This document shows, in pieces, positions 12,150 through 23,590 of a DNA stretch of 64,000 nucleotides. The stretch is taken from positions 331,504 through 395,503 of the forward strand of contig NW_004451516.1 of NCBI RefSeq assembly GCF_000321225.1, in the 5' to 3' direction. The notes beneath the pieces are model-generated. The model did no database searches and was not told where the DNA came from. It saw only the letters and a program-made list of their open reading frames with translations. The DNA comes from Odobenus rosmarus divergens. Lineage: Eukaryota; Chordata; Mammalia; Carnivora; Odobenidae. A program made the translations under genes and the position numbers. Position 1 is the first letter of the stretch. Every line of letters starts with the position of its first letter.

Positions 12150-14315
12150 AATATTGATAGAAAAAGAAACAGTCTGGAGGATTGGCCCAATCCATGCAGA
12201 GCTACAATGGCAGGAGGAACTCTGCACCTAGAGCAGTTGGGTGGCCAAATTCACTGAGCTTTAGGAAGGAGAAGTCTAGACAGAGGGTTTTAACATAAAA
12301 TAAAAATGGAAAACATACAGCCTGCCACAAATTCTATCTAAATTCTGATTTTTCTGAGTCTAATTTTTTAATCACTATAGAACGTGAAAAGGAGCAAAAG
12401 TGTCCCCACAGCACTGCCAATGCTTCAAGTTGCTTAATGATCACCTTTGACTTCTGTACAGAGGAAACTGACAAGTTAGCTGATTTGATCAAACTCACAA
12501 AAACAGTCCAAAGTTATAGCTTGGTATTGAACCCACAAACCTTTTGAAATATAGCAAGTTTAACATGTCATTAGGATTCAATGGGCTCAAAGCCTTTCAT
12601 TTAATTAAGAATAAAAAAAGAAAAAAATTGATAAATCAGACCTATTTGGAAAAGGACAGGGCAGACATAGGAAGAGTGGAACACCACAGACCATGTGTAC
12701 CTACAGCAAGAGTAGAATCATGCTAACAGTAGCCACTATCTCTTGACTTCAAGATGCTTACTCAAGCAGGAAGAGCATGACTTATTTTGAATATGATATT
12801 TATTACAAAATAAATGTCCAGGATATTTTGACATCAATACATGGTAAAACTAAACAAACAAACACAAAAGTGAAACATTAGTGAAGACATGAAGAAAGTG
12901 TAGTTAATGGAGTCATGAGAAATAAGTGCCATAGCTTTGGAAAGAACAAAGTATGTCAGGCAAACTTGATAGACTTTTCTAGGAAAATTGCATAATTAAT
13001 AGAGAAAAACAAAGCAAATAAGTCACTGTTGTTAACCACTTTCATGTGCAGTAAAAGCAAAGGCAAATCACTGAAATAGTATTATGAGAAATTTGAGAAA
13101 TTAACACAACCATTTACTGAAGTTGTTCCCTAATAATTAAAAAATACTTTATTTTTCACAAATTGCCTCTCCTTGTTGACCTTTGAGTAGCTCTGCTTTT
13201 GCATTTATGTCCTGTGTTATGTAACATATCATTCCAGTCCAACTGCAAATAATGTCTCAATGTTCTTAGAGCATTTAGTTTTCCATTTATTTCAACTTGG
13301 GAACAAGACACTTGCTACAGTATTTGCAAATTTTGTTTGCAAAGCATAGTCAAATAGAGTCTGACATGACTACTCTCCCTTGTTGAAATGATTATAAATC
13401 ATAGGGTGATAATAAATTAAAGGAGTCCAATATGAAGGAAATATATCAGAGATAATATTAATCAAAGATTTCTTTAGTACGTTCAAAAATGAAAGAAAAG
13501 TGGGCCTATTAACAAGAACTTTATTGGCAAGATGAGCTCTAAGGCAATTGAGGTTAATAGAATCACATGAGCCTCCAGTTCACTGAAGGGCTCACATCTG
13601 ATTTTCTTATAATCACTTAAATTATAGAAAAGAGGTGTTTGGTGTTGACTATAAGTAGATTAGAACAGAGAGAGAAAGAGAAACTAGATTCTTATCTTGC
13701 TCAGTTTAAGTTTTCTGAGATCACTGAATTTCACCAAGTTGCAAATATCTTACTCAAACTTATCAGGTGATTTCTTCATTTAGAAAATAAAATCATAAGC
13801 AAGTCTAAAATGTTTGATTATTTCCCTCTACCTAGACATAGAGAAAAAAATAGTCTTTGTCTTAATTCCTGAACGGTTGAGTGATTATGCTAACTCAACA
13901 AAGTCTTTCAGAGCCACTTTTAAATTCTGCAAAGCCTTGTGTTTACATAGAGGATCCATTCTTCCATGATCTGTATACATGTAAGAGGTGTCTACTTGCT
14001 GAAGACCAGTTTCTCCATTGCAGCCTTTTATACTTTCCAAGGGGTGTTGATCTGGAATGCAGAAACAGGCAGAGAAGAGATACATGCTGTTTTTACAGTA
14101 AATGGAAAGAGCATTTTGTTTCTGTCCCACGCATCCAGAGTTAATCACTCCTCTTATGCATTCCTCTCTGCTGGCACTTTTCACTTTGACTACTTGCTTA
14201 AATACATTTGCCCTACTATACTGTAAACCCTTTAGGAGAGAGATTCATTCATCTTTCTATTTGCAGTACCTGTATCGGATACATTGTAGGACTGCAAGTA
14301 AAGTTTGTTAAATCT
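12150..14315. other. Intergenic, nothing recognised
   Basis: The overlapping frames on both strands at 13881-14311 (up to 99 codons) have no recognisable domains and are probably chance. A weak L2-like tail is possible at 14226-14300. Confidence 0.4.
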
Positions 14316-14334
14316 GGACTTTTTAAAACTTAAT

Positions 14335-14547
14335 TTAATTTTTTTTTTTTTTTTTGAGACAGAGTGCTTGAGGGGGTGGGGGGAGAGGATGGGAGGGGCA
14401 GAGGGGGAGAGAGAGAAATTTTTTTACACAGGCTCCAGGCTCAGCACAGAGCCCCATGCAGGGCTCAATCCTCTATCCCTGAGATCATGACCTGAGCCTA
14501 AATGAAGAGTCGGAGGCTTCACCGACTGAGCCATCCAGAGGCCCCTC
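14335..14547 (-). mobile_element. Can-SINE, diverged
   Basis: Poly(T), a purine-rich tract, cacagagccccatgcagggc and a head ending gactgagccatccagaggcc. Confidence 0.9.
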
Positions 14548-14879
14548 GAGACATTTTGTTTTAATGAATTAAAATTTCTGTTCATGTCACTGACTTTAAT
14601 GGTAGAGATATATTTTCATTTTTAAGATACAATCTCATACTCATTATGTCCTTTTTCCCATAATTCCTAATGTCCACAACAAAATTTCAGCAAAGGTTCA
14701 AAATCAGTTTAATCAATATTAAGTTTGAAAAATTCATATAGCAAAGCATTCCCTACTAGGATTCAGGCAGCTGGAGTAATTGAAACCAAAATGTAAAATC
14801 AACTCAGCAAAAATTAAAATTTCCCCCATTGAAATTGATAGCCATAATCAGAAATGTTTTATTGAACAAATCTCCTAGA

Positions 14880-15205
14880 CATTTTAAAATATCACACTGG
14901 GATTCTTAAGGCAAGGAAACTATTCTGTATGATCCTGTGATGGTGGGTACGTGTCATTATACATTTGTCAAAACCCATAGAATGCACACCATCAGAGGAA
15001 ACCATAATGTACACTAAGGACTTTGGGTGATGATGATGTGTCAACGTAGGTTCATCAGCAAATAATACCACACTGATGCGGGATGTTGATGGTGGGGAAG
15101 GCTGTGGCCAGTTGGAGAGAGTATGTGGGAACTCTCTGTACTTTCCTCTCAGTTTTCCTGTAAACCTAAACGGCTCTAAAACTAAAGTCTATTAATTTTT
15201 TTTAA
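14880..15205 (+). mobile_element. Ancient L1 (L1MB/L1MC type) 3' end
   Basis: The text follows the familiar 3'UTR of old L1s: acatttgtcaaaacccatag, actttgggtgatgatgatg, gggatgttgatggtgggg, actctctgtactttcctct and ggctctaaaactaaagtcta. Confidence 0.75.
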
Positions 15206-16500
15206 ATAACACTAAGATCACATGCAATATCCCTTTTCTGATGACTCCAATAATTACTTATGCACAGTTTCACAGAGGAAATACACAAACAAGATTGTGT
15301 TTATGAGAGCCACTGTTTCTTCTATTGGCTTTTATCAAATCCTCTACAGTTTCAACCAAAGTGATAGATTCAGTAAAGTTACTATTTTGTCATTTGTCTT
15401 TTCTTAATGAATTTCACAAAGAGGGGCCAGACAGTGACACTGTAAGATTCATAGAGAATTTCCAATGCCCTGCCCTGGACTCATCAGTCCTTGCTGATCC
15501 AGCCCCACCAAATTTGCCTGGCTCTGGCACATACATGCTTTTCATGTACTAGCAAGCAGCCTTTGAGAGAGCGGCTACATTAGTGTGCCATGGAGTTGGC
15601 TTCAACAGTCAATTGTGACATAGGAATTTCAGCAGGACCCCCTCTATCAGGAGTTTAATTCTCTATTTGGGCTTGGAAGCATGCAATCACCTGCAAGTAC
15701 TCGCTTGCAAATGCTTGAACTTGGAAGTCAGTATTTAGGTAGCAAAAAATTAGAGGTGTAAAAGAATTATTAATAGATGATGTGAATATTTACCGCTATC
15801 TCAGACCAGAGTTTCCTAATCTATCCAAAGAATATTATTTCTGCAGACTACATTCTCTACTTAATGAGCGTTCATGTCTCAAAAATGTTAGGAAATTGCC
15901 ACATATTCTACCCTCCTTTTAGAGATTGACACATGTGTGTTAACACATTAAAGGCTCTCAGAAGATCTGCCTTAACCAATTTAAGAACCTTAACCTTAAT
16001 TTCCCAAACTTACATGGCCCCATAACCTTTGCTGCTTTGTCCTGATATTGTTAATTTGCCTCTGAAGGAACTATTGTTGCAGAAACATACTCTGCACATT
16101 GTCAGCATATTTGGATAACAATAATAGCGGGCCATTAAAAATAAATGTTAAATTATGTTTTTCTAATATAATGTACCCACGATTATCTAAAGAAATGAGA
16201 GGCTACCAGATAAACCAACATGAGCAATGTTGAAGATTTTAACAAAAAAGTAAATATAGACTGGACCACAAGAAATATACAAACAAATGCCCTTCTGTCA
16301 TCAGTTTTTAAGCCGCAGAGATTTTGTTTGGGTCACTTCCAAAGTGGCTAGCTCATCTCACAAGCTCTCTTTCTGCATCATGTTATCTTGCAAACATCAA
16401 AAGATGCTTGCACATACAGAGTAATATACATATACGTGAGTGTATAATAAGTGAGTTTTGAAATATTACAAATGTGATTTCTTCAATTATTTTTTATCTT
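15206..16500. other. Intergenic, nothing recognised
   Basis: No gene or repeat could be identified with confidence. Confidence 0.4.
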
Positions 16501-16501
16501 G

Positions 16502-16545
16502 ATGATAGAATACTCTATCATGAAGTAATACTGAAAAGTATTACT
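16502..16545. repeat. Two adjacent perfect hairpins
   Basis: The first hairpin has arms ATGATAGA (16502-16509) and TCTATCAT (16514-16521) with loop ATAC. Two bases later the second has arms AGTAATACT (16524-16532) and AGTATTACT (16537-16545) with loop GAAA. The pairing is read directly; a role is unknown. Confidence 0.8.
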
Positions 16546-16791
16546 CTCCTCTTCTTGTCAACTTTACATAATACCATCAGAAGCCTCTCTGTATAAAATT
16601 TGTTTTGTCTTTTCAGGGACAAAAAACAAAGGAGGTTTATGTTAAAGTGGACACTCATTGATAAACTATAAAAGCTTACATTGCAGTAACCCCTCTACCT
16701 TCATCAGTGAGTAGTCACCTAATTCATTGGATTTAAGTTTTGTTTTGGGGGTGTTTTTTTGTTCATTTGCTTTCTTTAAATCCTTAGTCTT

Positions 16792-17590
16792 TCTTGGGGG
16801 GGGAATTTTGGTAAACTTTTTTTTTATTTAAATTCAATTAATAAACATATAATGTATTATTGGTTTCAGAGGTAGAGGTCAGTGATTCGTCTGTATTATA
16901 TAATACCCAGTGCTTATTACACCACGTGTCCTCCTTAATGTCCACCACCCAGTTACCCCAGACCCCCAGCCCCCTCCCCTCCAACATCCTGTTTCCTATG
17001 ATTAAGGTCTCTTATGGTTTGTCTCCCTTTCTGATTTTGTCTTGTTTTATTTTTTCCTCTCTTCCCCTATGATCTTTTGTTTTGTTTCTTAAATTCCACA
17101 TATAAGTGAGATCATATGATAATTGTCTTTCTCTGATTTCGCTTAGCATAATACCCTCTAGTTCCATCCATGTCATGGTAAATGGCAAGATTTCATTTTT
17201 TGATGGCTTAGTAGTGTTCCATTGTATATATATACTACATCTTTTTTATCCATTCATCTGCCAGTGGACATCTGGGTTCCTTCCATGGTTTGGCTATTGT
17301 GGACATTGCTGCTATAAACATTGGGGTACAGGTGCCCCTTCGGATCACTACATTTGTATCTTTGGGATAAATACCCAGTAGTGCAATTGCTGGGTCATAA
17401 GGTAGCTCTATTTTTAACTTTCTGAGGATCCTCCATACTGTTTTCCAGAGTGGCTGCACCAGCTTACATTCCCACCAACAGCGTAAGAGGGTTCCCTTTT
17501 CTCCGCATCCTTGTGAACATCTGTCATTTCCTGACTTATTAATTTTAGCCATTCTGACTGGTGTGAGGTGGTATCTCATTGTGGTTTTGT
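16792..17590 (-). mobile_element. 5'-truncated L1 3' end
   Basis: On the minus strand this holds the ORF2 C-terminus (17235-17579, including [13 protein letters not shown] and [15 protein letters not shown]) and then the L1 3'UTR and poly(A). AAATCCTTAGTCTT (16778-16791) and AAATCCTTAATCTT (17591-17604) are the likely target-site duplication with one mismatch. About 26 bp lie between the poly(T) and the left duplication. Confidence 0.92.
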
Positions 17591-18154
17591 AAATCCTTAA
17601 TCTTAATTAAAGCTAGACTGGCTATCTCCAGAGATAATGCCAAAATTTGGAAAACTATCACCTAAGAAGTACACATTATTGGCCTATCCAAATATACTCT
17701 CATTTTATCTTGGGCAGTTTTCTTTTGATACTGTGTGATTCTTTAGTGTCATTATATTTACATATTGTATCATATTATTATGTTAACTCTACTTTTATGT
17801 ATTTATAGTTTTGTTTAATTTTCCTTTATTCTTATCCTAAGCAGTAATATACAAAAAATCACAGTTTGATATATTAATTATATTCCTAGTAAATATTAAT
17901 ATTCATGAGCCCCTTAAAGTTATCTTGTATATCACCAGCAGAAGGTCTAGCACATACTTTGGAAAACACTAACATGGAAATTTCATGCCATGGAAGTAAG
18001 GGATGGGAGGTGGGGTGGGGAAAAGTTAAGATAACTTCTCATAACTCTCCTTCCTACCAGATATATGCACAAATAATCAAACAAAAAAGTATGTATTTAC
18101 TTTACACTACTTTCTGAAAGAAAAAAAAGAATTCTTTTAAAATATTGTGATCAG

Positions 18155-18339
18155 GGTGCCTGGGTGGTTCAGTCGTTTAAGTGTCTGCCTTTGACTCAGG
18201 TCATGATCCCAGGGTCCTGGGATTGAGCCCTGCATCGGCTCCCTGCTCAGCGAGGAGTCTGCTTCTCCCCCCCCCGCTCCTGCTCTCTCTCTCTCTCTCT
18301 CAAATAAATAAATAAAATCTTAAAAAAAATAAAAAAGTA
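18155..18339 (+). mobile_element. Can-SINE upstream of the RGS1 promoter
   Basis: The head is ggtgcctgggtggttcag, with a CT-rich tract and an (AAATA) tail. AAAATATTGTGATCAG is duplicated exactly at 18139-18154 and 18340-18355. It ends about 415 bp before the RGS1 TATA box. Confidence 0.96.
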
Positions 18340-18659
18340 AAAATATTGTGATCAGATGAATTTTATAATCAAGGATTACTCAAAGAATTGAGGGGATACA
18401 TCTCTAATATTGAGTTTCTGTGTGATACAATAAGTACACTAAATGAAATATTTTATTGAAATATGCAATCTTCATGAAGAAACAAGCATCCCCTCAAACC
18501 AAAGACTGATGCTGCTAATACTTTAGACATGTGGTATATGTGTGTGCCTCTGTATGCTTAATTTTCTTTCTTTCTTTTTAATCAAGTGACCTATTCTCGT
18601 TTGGTTGAGTTTCAACCACAAGACATCACTGTATGCTTCTTTTTTTCAAGATACACGTC

Positions 18660-18800
18660 ATAACACACCAAGAAAGAGGGAACTTCCAGTGTCTGTGGTA
18701 ACATCACTTGATAAACAGACTCATTTGAACAGCAAGAGCCCGTCTGCCTTTACTATATAAAGCAGCAGAGACGTTGACGAGCAGATATTTGCCGAGTGAA
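18660..18800 (+). promoter_or_regulatory. RGS1: RGS1 core promoter with TATA box
   Basis: TATATAA lies at 18754-18760, 84 bp before the start codon. Transcription would be expected near 18785-18790, giving a 5'UTR of roughly 55-60 nt. Just upstream are TGTGGT (18694-18699, RUNX-type core) and GGGAACTTCC (18678-18687, one mismatch to a kappa-B site, overlapping a GGAA-like ETS core). These fit a lymphoid, inducible gene. The factor sites are motif matches only and are unproven. Confidence 0.65.
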
Positions 18801-18843
18801 GACTATACGAAGAGCAGCCTTCTCCGCGCCAAGGTTAGACAAA

Positions 18844-18941
18844 ATGCCAGGAATGTTCTTCTCTGCTAATCCAAAGGAATTGAAAGAAACTGATCATTCA
18901 CTTCTAGATGATAAAACGCATAAAAAGAGGCCAAAGACTTT
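18844..18941 (+). CDS. RGS1: RGS1 coding exon 1
   Basis: This exon encodes 32 residues plus two bases of codon 33 (phase 2) and ends at the strong donor TT|gtaagt (18942). I chose ATG 18844 because the upstream reading frame stays open to at least 18781 but contains no ATG. The start has A at -3 and C at +4, an adequate initiation context. The human upstream start aligns with ATA at 18805-18807. Confidence 0.93.
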
Positions 18942-21900
18942 GTAAGTTCATTCGGTGTCTCACTTTGTGAATTTGGACTTAGATTATCTTTCATGGCAGA
19001 AGGATTGAGAACGAGTGGAAGAAAATATGAGCATTTAGTTAATTAAATCAGAGATTAGCTGTTGTATATGTATATAAGTATATTCAGTTGTATTTAAAAA
19101 ATGAATCACAATAGGGCATTAAATTATGTGGAAATTTTTGCAGACTTTGGCTTATAAAAATTAGCTCAATCTTAATATAGAAAAATGTTGTAACAGCTAT
19201 TTTTATTATTGCCTTGTTCCTTGGAAAAGTCTATTTCACGTTCCTTGTGCAAATAAAATGTATTCTACTGAAGAAATGCAAATATTCATGTTTGTATCTT
19301 TTGTAGTAGAATGGATGTGAAAGCGTACCTGAGATCTATGATCCCACATCTGGAACCTGGAATTAAACCTTCTAAGTCCAAAGACATGTATGTATACTAA
19401 TATGCTGAACTATCATTTTAAGAGCAGCCTATGCATTATCTCTCTATTCTAGCAAGTGATTAATACTGCACACACTAGACTTTGTTTCTTTTAAGTAACA
19501 AGCCAAGTAAGAGTAGACTACATTAGTACCAATGTAAATTAAGTACCAACATGTGTGTGCATAATTTGCTATTTGCTACACTGTTAGAGTAGATGTATCT
19601 GCATTTCTTCACATTTTATTGGAAGATATTTTCGTAACTATAGTAATTCTAAAGGAAGTTTTGTTTTCTCATAGATAAATTTTAAGAAAATATATGGAAC
19701 TAGAATCTTAGTTCACGCAGTTATCAAAACACAGCAGCCATTCTGATTTCACGTGTGATTGCACACACACAAGAATATTTTACTAATTTATGTGAATTTT
19801 GTCCCCAGCAGACTCTCCATTAATGAAGTAATGCAGTGGTCTCAATCTCTGGAAAAACTACTTGCAAACCAAAGTAAGTATGATTAACAACTAAATGGTT
19901 TTGGGTTTAGCTCAATACACTAATAGATTGAATGACCACATTAAAATATAGTATTCTGGATAGAAGAGTGTGTGAAAAGTTGTATTCCAGTTTTTCTGTA
20001 GTCACTAATAGCTTCAGCATATTGTGCCTCATTGTAGTGTAATGCTGACCTAGCACTCAGTCCTGTCACTGTCCTTCAGGCAAATTTGCCGAGACAATTA
20101 GGTATTACCATGGATCATTATGGGAGCAAAATTTAAAATTATGCTGGGGTTCTGAAGTTTCAAGTTTAGTTTCTAAAAGTAAACCAAATATCTCAACGCG
20201 TGAACTGCCATTCTGAAAGCTATCTATAGAATGTATTTTTGTAACTGCTGGATGTAAGAAGTAAGATTCATTCAGTCAATTCACTATTTTATTATTCATT
20301 CATTCATTCATTTACTCATTTAAACTACTTCTATGTGGCAGGCATTTTAGAAGCACCAGGGATTCAAAAACAAGGACGCCGTGCCTTGCTGCCTTGAAAG
20401 AAGTTGAGAAACACAGTACATAATTGCATTATATATAACATGACACATGATAAGGCAGATATGATAAAAAGAATTTTTAAGCAGAGTCTTGTAGGGAGTT
20501 TCTGGTAAGAGAAGGTAAAGAATGAGATTAGCTCGCCTTTCCCTCATCATGGGAATTGCAAGTCTTTGGGATTAGGACCTCAATCAGGTTGAGCTGAGCA
20601 GTGTGGTCTCTATCTAGAGGATGAACTTAATCCTTTTTTCCCCACAAACAAACACTCTTAAGAATCCTTGCTGGGGGGGGAGGGTGTCAAGTAGTACAAT
20701 GTGGTTCATCCCTCTCATCATCTGACTTAGTTTACATCCAACCAAACAAATAAATGGTATAGAAATGGTGCATTTAAAAGCCTCAGTAACACTAGCAAAT
20801 AGAATCAGTACATCAGCACATTTTCTGACTAATACGAACTGGATGGGGAAAATGTATTTGTTGATAATGAACATGATGTTAATGACCTTCATCAATGTTT
20901 GCTTCCGTAAAATACTCTGCAGTCTGGCTAGGAGTTGTATTTGTAAGAGAAGAGATGGTTTTGTAATCACAAGAGCAGAATCTTAATTAGCAGATGGAAG
21001 CAAAGCACAGTTGTGTAGCCATGACTAAGCAGCTGTGGGACTGTGGACAGGTTTGTCTGGCCCCAGATAAACTGTCAGTGAAGGAATCTCTGAGGTCTTC
21101 CCATTTTTATGATTTACAACACAGCTGTTTCAGTGTTAGCCATCCCTTACCTTTGAGCCTAGACAACACAATAGTATTTTTCTTGCAAATTTCTTTTTTA
21201 AAGTATCCATTTACTGGCTCAATTGATTTAATTATCTCACCCCTCACCCTTTCTTTTTAGTTGGTCAAGATGTTTTTGGAAATTTCCTAAAGTCTGAGTT
21301 CAGTGAGGAGAACATTGAGTTCTGGCTGGCTTGTGAAGACTATAAAAAAACGGAGTCTGATCTTTTGCATTGCAAAGCAGAGAAAATATATAAAGCATTT
21401 GTACATTCAGATGCTGCTAAACAAGTGAGTATTATCTTCATTATCATCAGTTTATGTGTAAAGGAACTTAGGTGCAGAAATAGCATTCCGCAGTCATAGC
21501 AAGATTAGATCTTTCTTAAGTATCATAATTTCACCGCTAAATATTTAGGTATGTTCAATAGTTCAGTGCAATAATAATCTAATTTTCTGTATCTGAAGAC
21601 AGTAGAATGAAAAGATTGATTTTGCAAAATTAGCTAACATAATAGGGATGAGGTAAGGAGTAGCAGTGTTACTAGCCAGAACTGCATGCCAGAATGTCCT
21701 TAATGAGTTAGCTCATTTTACATTAGGATAAAATATGGATTAGTGTAATACATACAATTCCAGCAGCAGAAATATTTTCAGTTAGTAATAGTCCCACCTT
21801 CCAGTTAAATATTCTTGATCAAGCAAAAAATAGCTACACAAAGTGTCCTCTCTCCTATAAATTTTAAATGACCACATCATTTTTTCTGATGCATGTATCA

Positions 21901-22362
21901 CCTTGTATGGATATTTAAAATTTTCATGTTTGCCTCTTTTGCATCTCCCAACTATACAATGGGCCAACCTGGAACAAAGATTTTTTTGTGATATTTCTTT
22001 TTACCTCCTTCATATCTATTATAGAGCTGGTTTGGAGGAGGCATTTAAAAGATAATTGAGCTTTTATAAATGAGGGCTTAATGCCATTATCTTGAGGTGC
22101 TTCAACAAACACAGTCACATAGTAAAATGTGCAGTACCTTGGAAGTGTGTATTAATTAGCGAGTATTTCTTTTTAGATCAACATTGACTTTCACACTCGA
22201 GAATCTACAGCCAAGAAGATTAAAGCACCAACCCCCACGTGTTTTGATGAAGCCCAAAAAATTATATATACTCTTATGGAAAAGGACTCCTATCCCAGGT
22301 TTCTCAAATCAAATATGTACTTAAATCTTCTGAACGAACTTCAGGCTAATAGTCTAAAGTGA
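18844..22362 (+). CDS. RGS1: Regulator of G-protein signaling 1 (five coding exons)
   Basis: The coding exons are 18844-18941, 19307-19387, 19812-19873, 21261-21424 and 22177-22362. They splice in frame with GT-AG junctions to a 196-aa protein. I recognise it as RGS1 from its close match, as recalled, to the human protein along the whole length, including the start MPGMFFSANPKELK and the end LQANSLK. Residues 35-48 (MDVKAYLRSMIPHL) look like an amphipathic, membrane-associating helix. The RGS domain runs from about residue 72 to 187 and carries the SEENIEFWLACEDYKK signature (95-110) and TLMEKDSYPRFLKS (167-180). E97/N98 and L168/D172/R176 align with the G-alpha contact residues of RGS4. As an RGS protein it is a cytosolic, membrane-recruited GTPase-activating protein that ends Gi/Gq signalling. 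In other mammals it damps chemokine-receptor responses in lymphocytes. No frameshift, stop or missing key residue was seen, so the gene appears intact. The start codon is discussed separately. Confidence 0.97.
19307..19387 (+). CDS. RGS1: RGS1 coding exon 2
   Basis: The exon is 81 nt, with acceptor ttttgtag and donor AT|gtatgt (phase 2 on both sides). It encodes residues 33-60 and includes the amphipathic MDVKAYLRSMIPHL segment. Because 81 is a multiple of three, skipping it would keep the frame. Confidence 0.95.
19812..19873 (+). CDS. RGS1: RGS1 coding exon 3 (tandem NAGNAG acceptor)
   Basis: The exon is 62 nt if the second AG (19810-19811) is used, or 65 nt if the first AG (19807-19808) is used. 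The downstream choice matches the human residue count (I-L-S). The upstream choice would insert one Arg. The donor is A|gtaagta. The exon encodes residues 60-81, including EVMQWSQSLEKLLANQ, the start of the RGS fold. Confidence 0.93.
20275..20540. repeat. Old interspersed repeat in RGS1 intron 3
   Basis: The stretch attcattcattcatttactc, then ctatgtggcaggcattttag and agcaccagggattcaaaaac, is typical of a very old LINE-derived family. The exact class is unclear. Confidence 0.5.
21261..21424 (+). CDS. RGS1: RGS1 coding exon 4 (RGS domain core)
   Basis: The exon is 164 nt, with acceptor tttctttttag and donor CAA|gtgagt (phase 0 at its end). It encodes residues 81-135: GQDVFGNFLKSEF, the SEENIEFWLACEDYKK signature and KAFVHSDAAKQ. 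It follows the largest intron (1387 bp). Confidence 0.97.
22177..22362 (+). CDS. RGS1: RGS1 coding exon 5 with stop
   Basis: The acceptor is tctttttag. This exon encodes residues 136-196, starting INIDFHTRESTAKK, and ends at TGA 22360-22362. It holds the second half of the RGS domain, including TPTCFDEAQ and the G-alpha contact segment LMEKDSYPRF. Confidence 0.97.
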   Translation: MNIDFHTRESTAKKIKAPTPTCFDEAQKIIYTLMEKDSYPRFLKSNMYLNLLNELQANSLK

Positions 22363-23013
22363 TCAGTTCCTGGCCGGAGAGAACTAGAGATTGTATCAAG
22401 GACAGAGGAATGTACCAGTTATGGCTCCCTGGGTGAACAATCTGGCCTTTGAGTGACTCCACAGGCCCAGGGGAAGAGCAAACAACTCGAAATGGATTAA
22501 CATGGCAGTTATCCAGGCTCAGGGTTGAAGTCACATAAGCAAGATGAGACCTGAGAGACAGAAGAAGGAAGGAGATACTGTGGTCCTGTCGTAAAATAAC
22601 AGTGGACATATCAGAAAATCCCTCAGAACTGAGAAGGCCGGGTAACTCCAGTTACACAGGAACTGTGAATAAAGGTTTTGAAACCAATTAAAACATGCTA
22701 TAAGCTTCAAGGTCAACTGATATTTATGCTACATGTTATTATATAGAGATTGTATTGAACTGCTGCGATCTCTTTAACTTGAATGGCTGTTTGGAAAATA
22801 TGTGTTTGAAACCACCGTTGTTATTATTGATGCTTGCAAGGGTTTTTTGGTGTTTTGTATTTTTTGTTTTTGGCTTGAAAGAGAAGAAGAAAAGAACAGT
22901 GTATTTAACTTAAGCTATTGCTCTTAAAACTGGGAAGTCAGAATTTATTTGTAAATTAAATTATCACAGTGTCAGTAAAAATGAGTTTTATATTAAAAAT
23001 ATATAGAAGCAAT
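22363..23013 (+). other. RGS1: RGS1 3'UTR with AU-rich elements and alternative poly(A) signals
   Basis: Candidate poly(A) signals are AATAAA at 22668-22673, ATTAAA at 22955-22960 and ATTAAA at 22992-22997. The last is followed by a U/GU-rich downstream stretch (tgtttatgtttctttg), which suggests a distal end near 23013. ATTTA motifs lie at 22722-22726 and 22903-22907, and ATTTATTT at 22943-22950. They fall only in the distal part, so proximal cleavage would remove them. Such elements fit the short-lived mRNA expected for an induced signalling gene. The 3' end is inferred. Confidence 0.6.
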
Positions 23014-23384
23014 TTCTGTTTATGTTTCTTTGCCATTTTTTAGAAACTGGTATTTATTCCTCATATTTAACAAAAATTCAAGCACGGGTCTTCTACTTTC
23101 TATCATCTCTTCAACATCTAAAACTAATCCTATACTTATGTATTATATATATCTATTGGACAGGGTTTATTCGTTTTCTCTTTGCTATCACAATGCATAA
23201 AAAGCAAACAAATATGTTCTCATATAGTAGAGCTTCAAACTGATAAAAAATTGAAGACGTATTTAGAAAGGGGATGGAATAGTTATTTCAAGAAGTAATC
23301 TAATTAGCAATTGATATTTTATTGTGATTTAAACTTTATAAAACTCAGTGTTCATAGCAACCCTGTGAAAGGTGAAACTCACAT

Positions 23385-23590
23385 CAAATCACTAATTCCC
23401 AAATTTAGCTATCAAAATTGCTTAGGATGTTTAAAAAACAACCACCACCACAACAGAACCCCACCTTTTTCAGGGCCTTATCCCAAACTGACTGAATCAG
23501 AATCTTGAAGGGATAGAGGATGAAAATCTACATTTTGGAAAGAAACCGCAGGTGATTCTAAAGATAGTTCAGGGCTGGGAACCCTGGGAT
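23385..23590 (+). mobile_element. MER5A-type hAT (Charlie) DNA transposon relic
   Basis: Recognisable order: attgcttaggatgtttaaaa, a gactgaatcagaatctt core, aaaatctacattttggaaag and gcaggtgattctaaagatag. It is non-autonomous and degraded. Confidence 0.65.

Noticed and set aside
17235..17579. 114-aa frame on the minus strand
   Set aside because: It is the C-terminal end of L1 ORF2, not a host gene.
18844..18846. Non-AUG start at ATA 18805 for RGS1
   Set aside because: ATA is a very poor initiator and a good ATG follows 39 bases later, so I kept ATG 18844.
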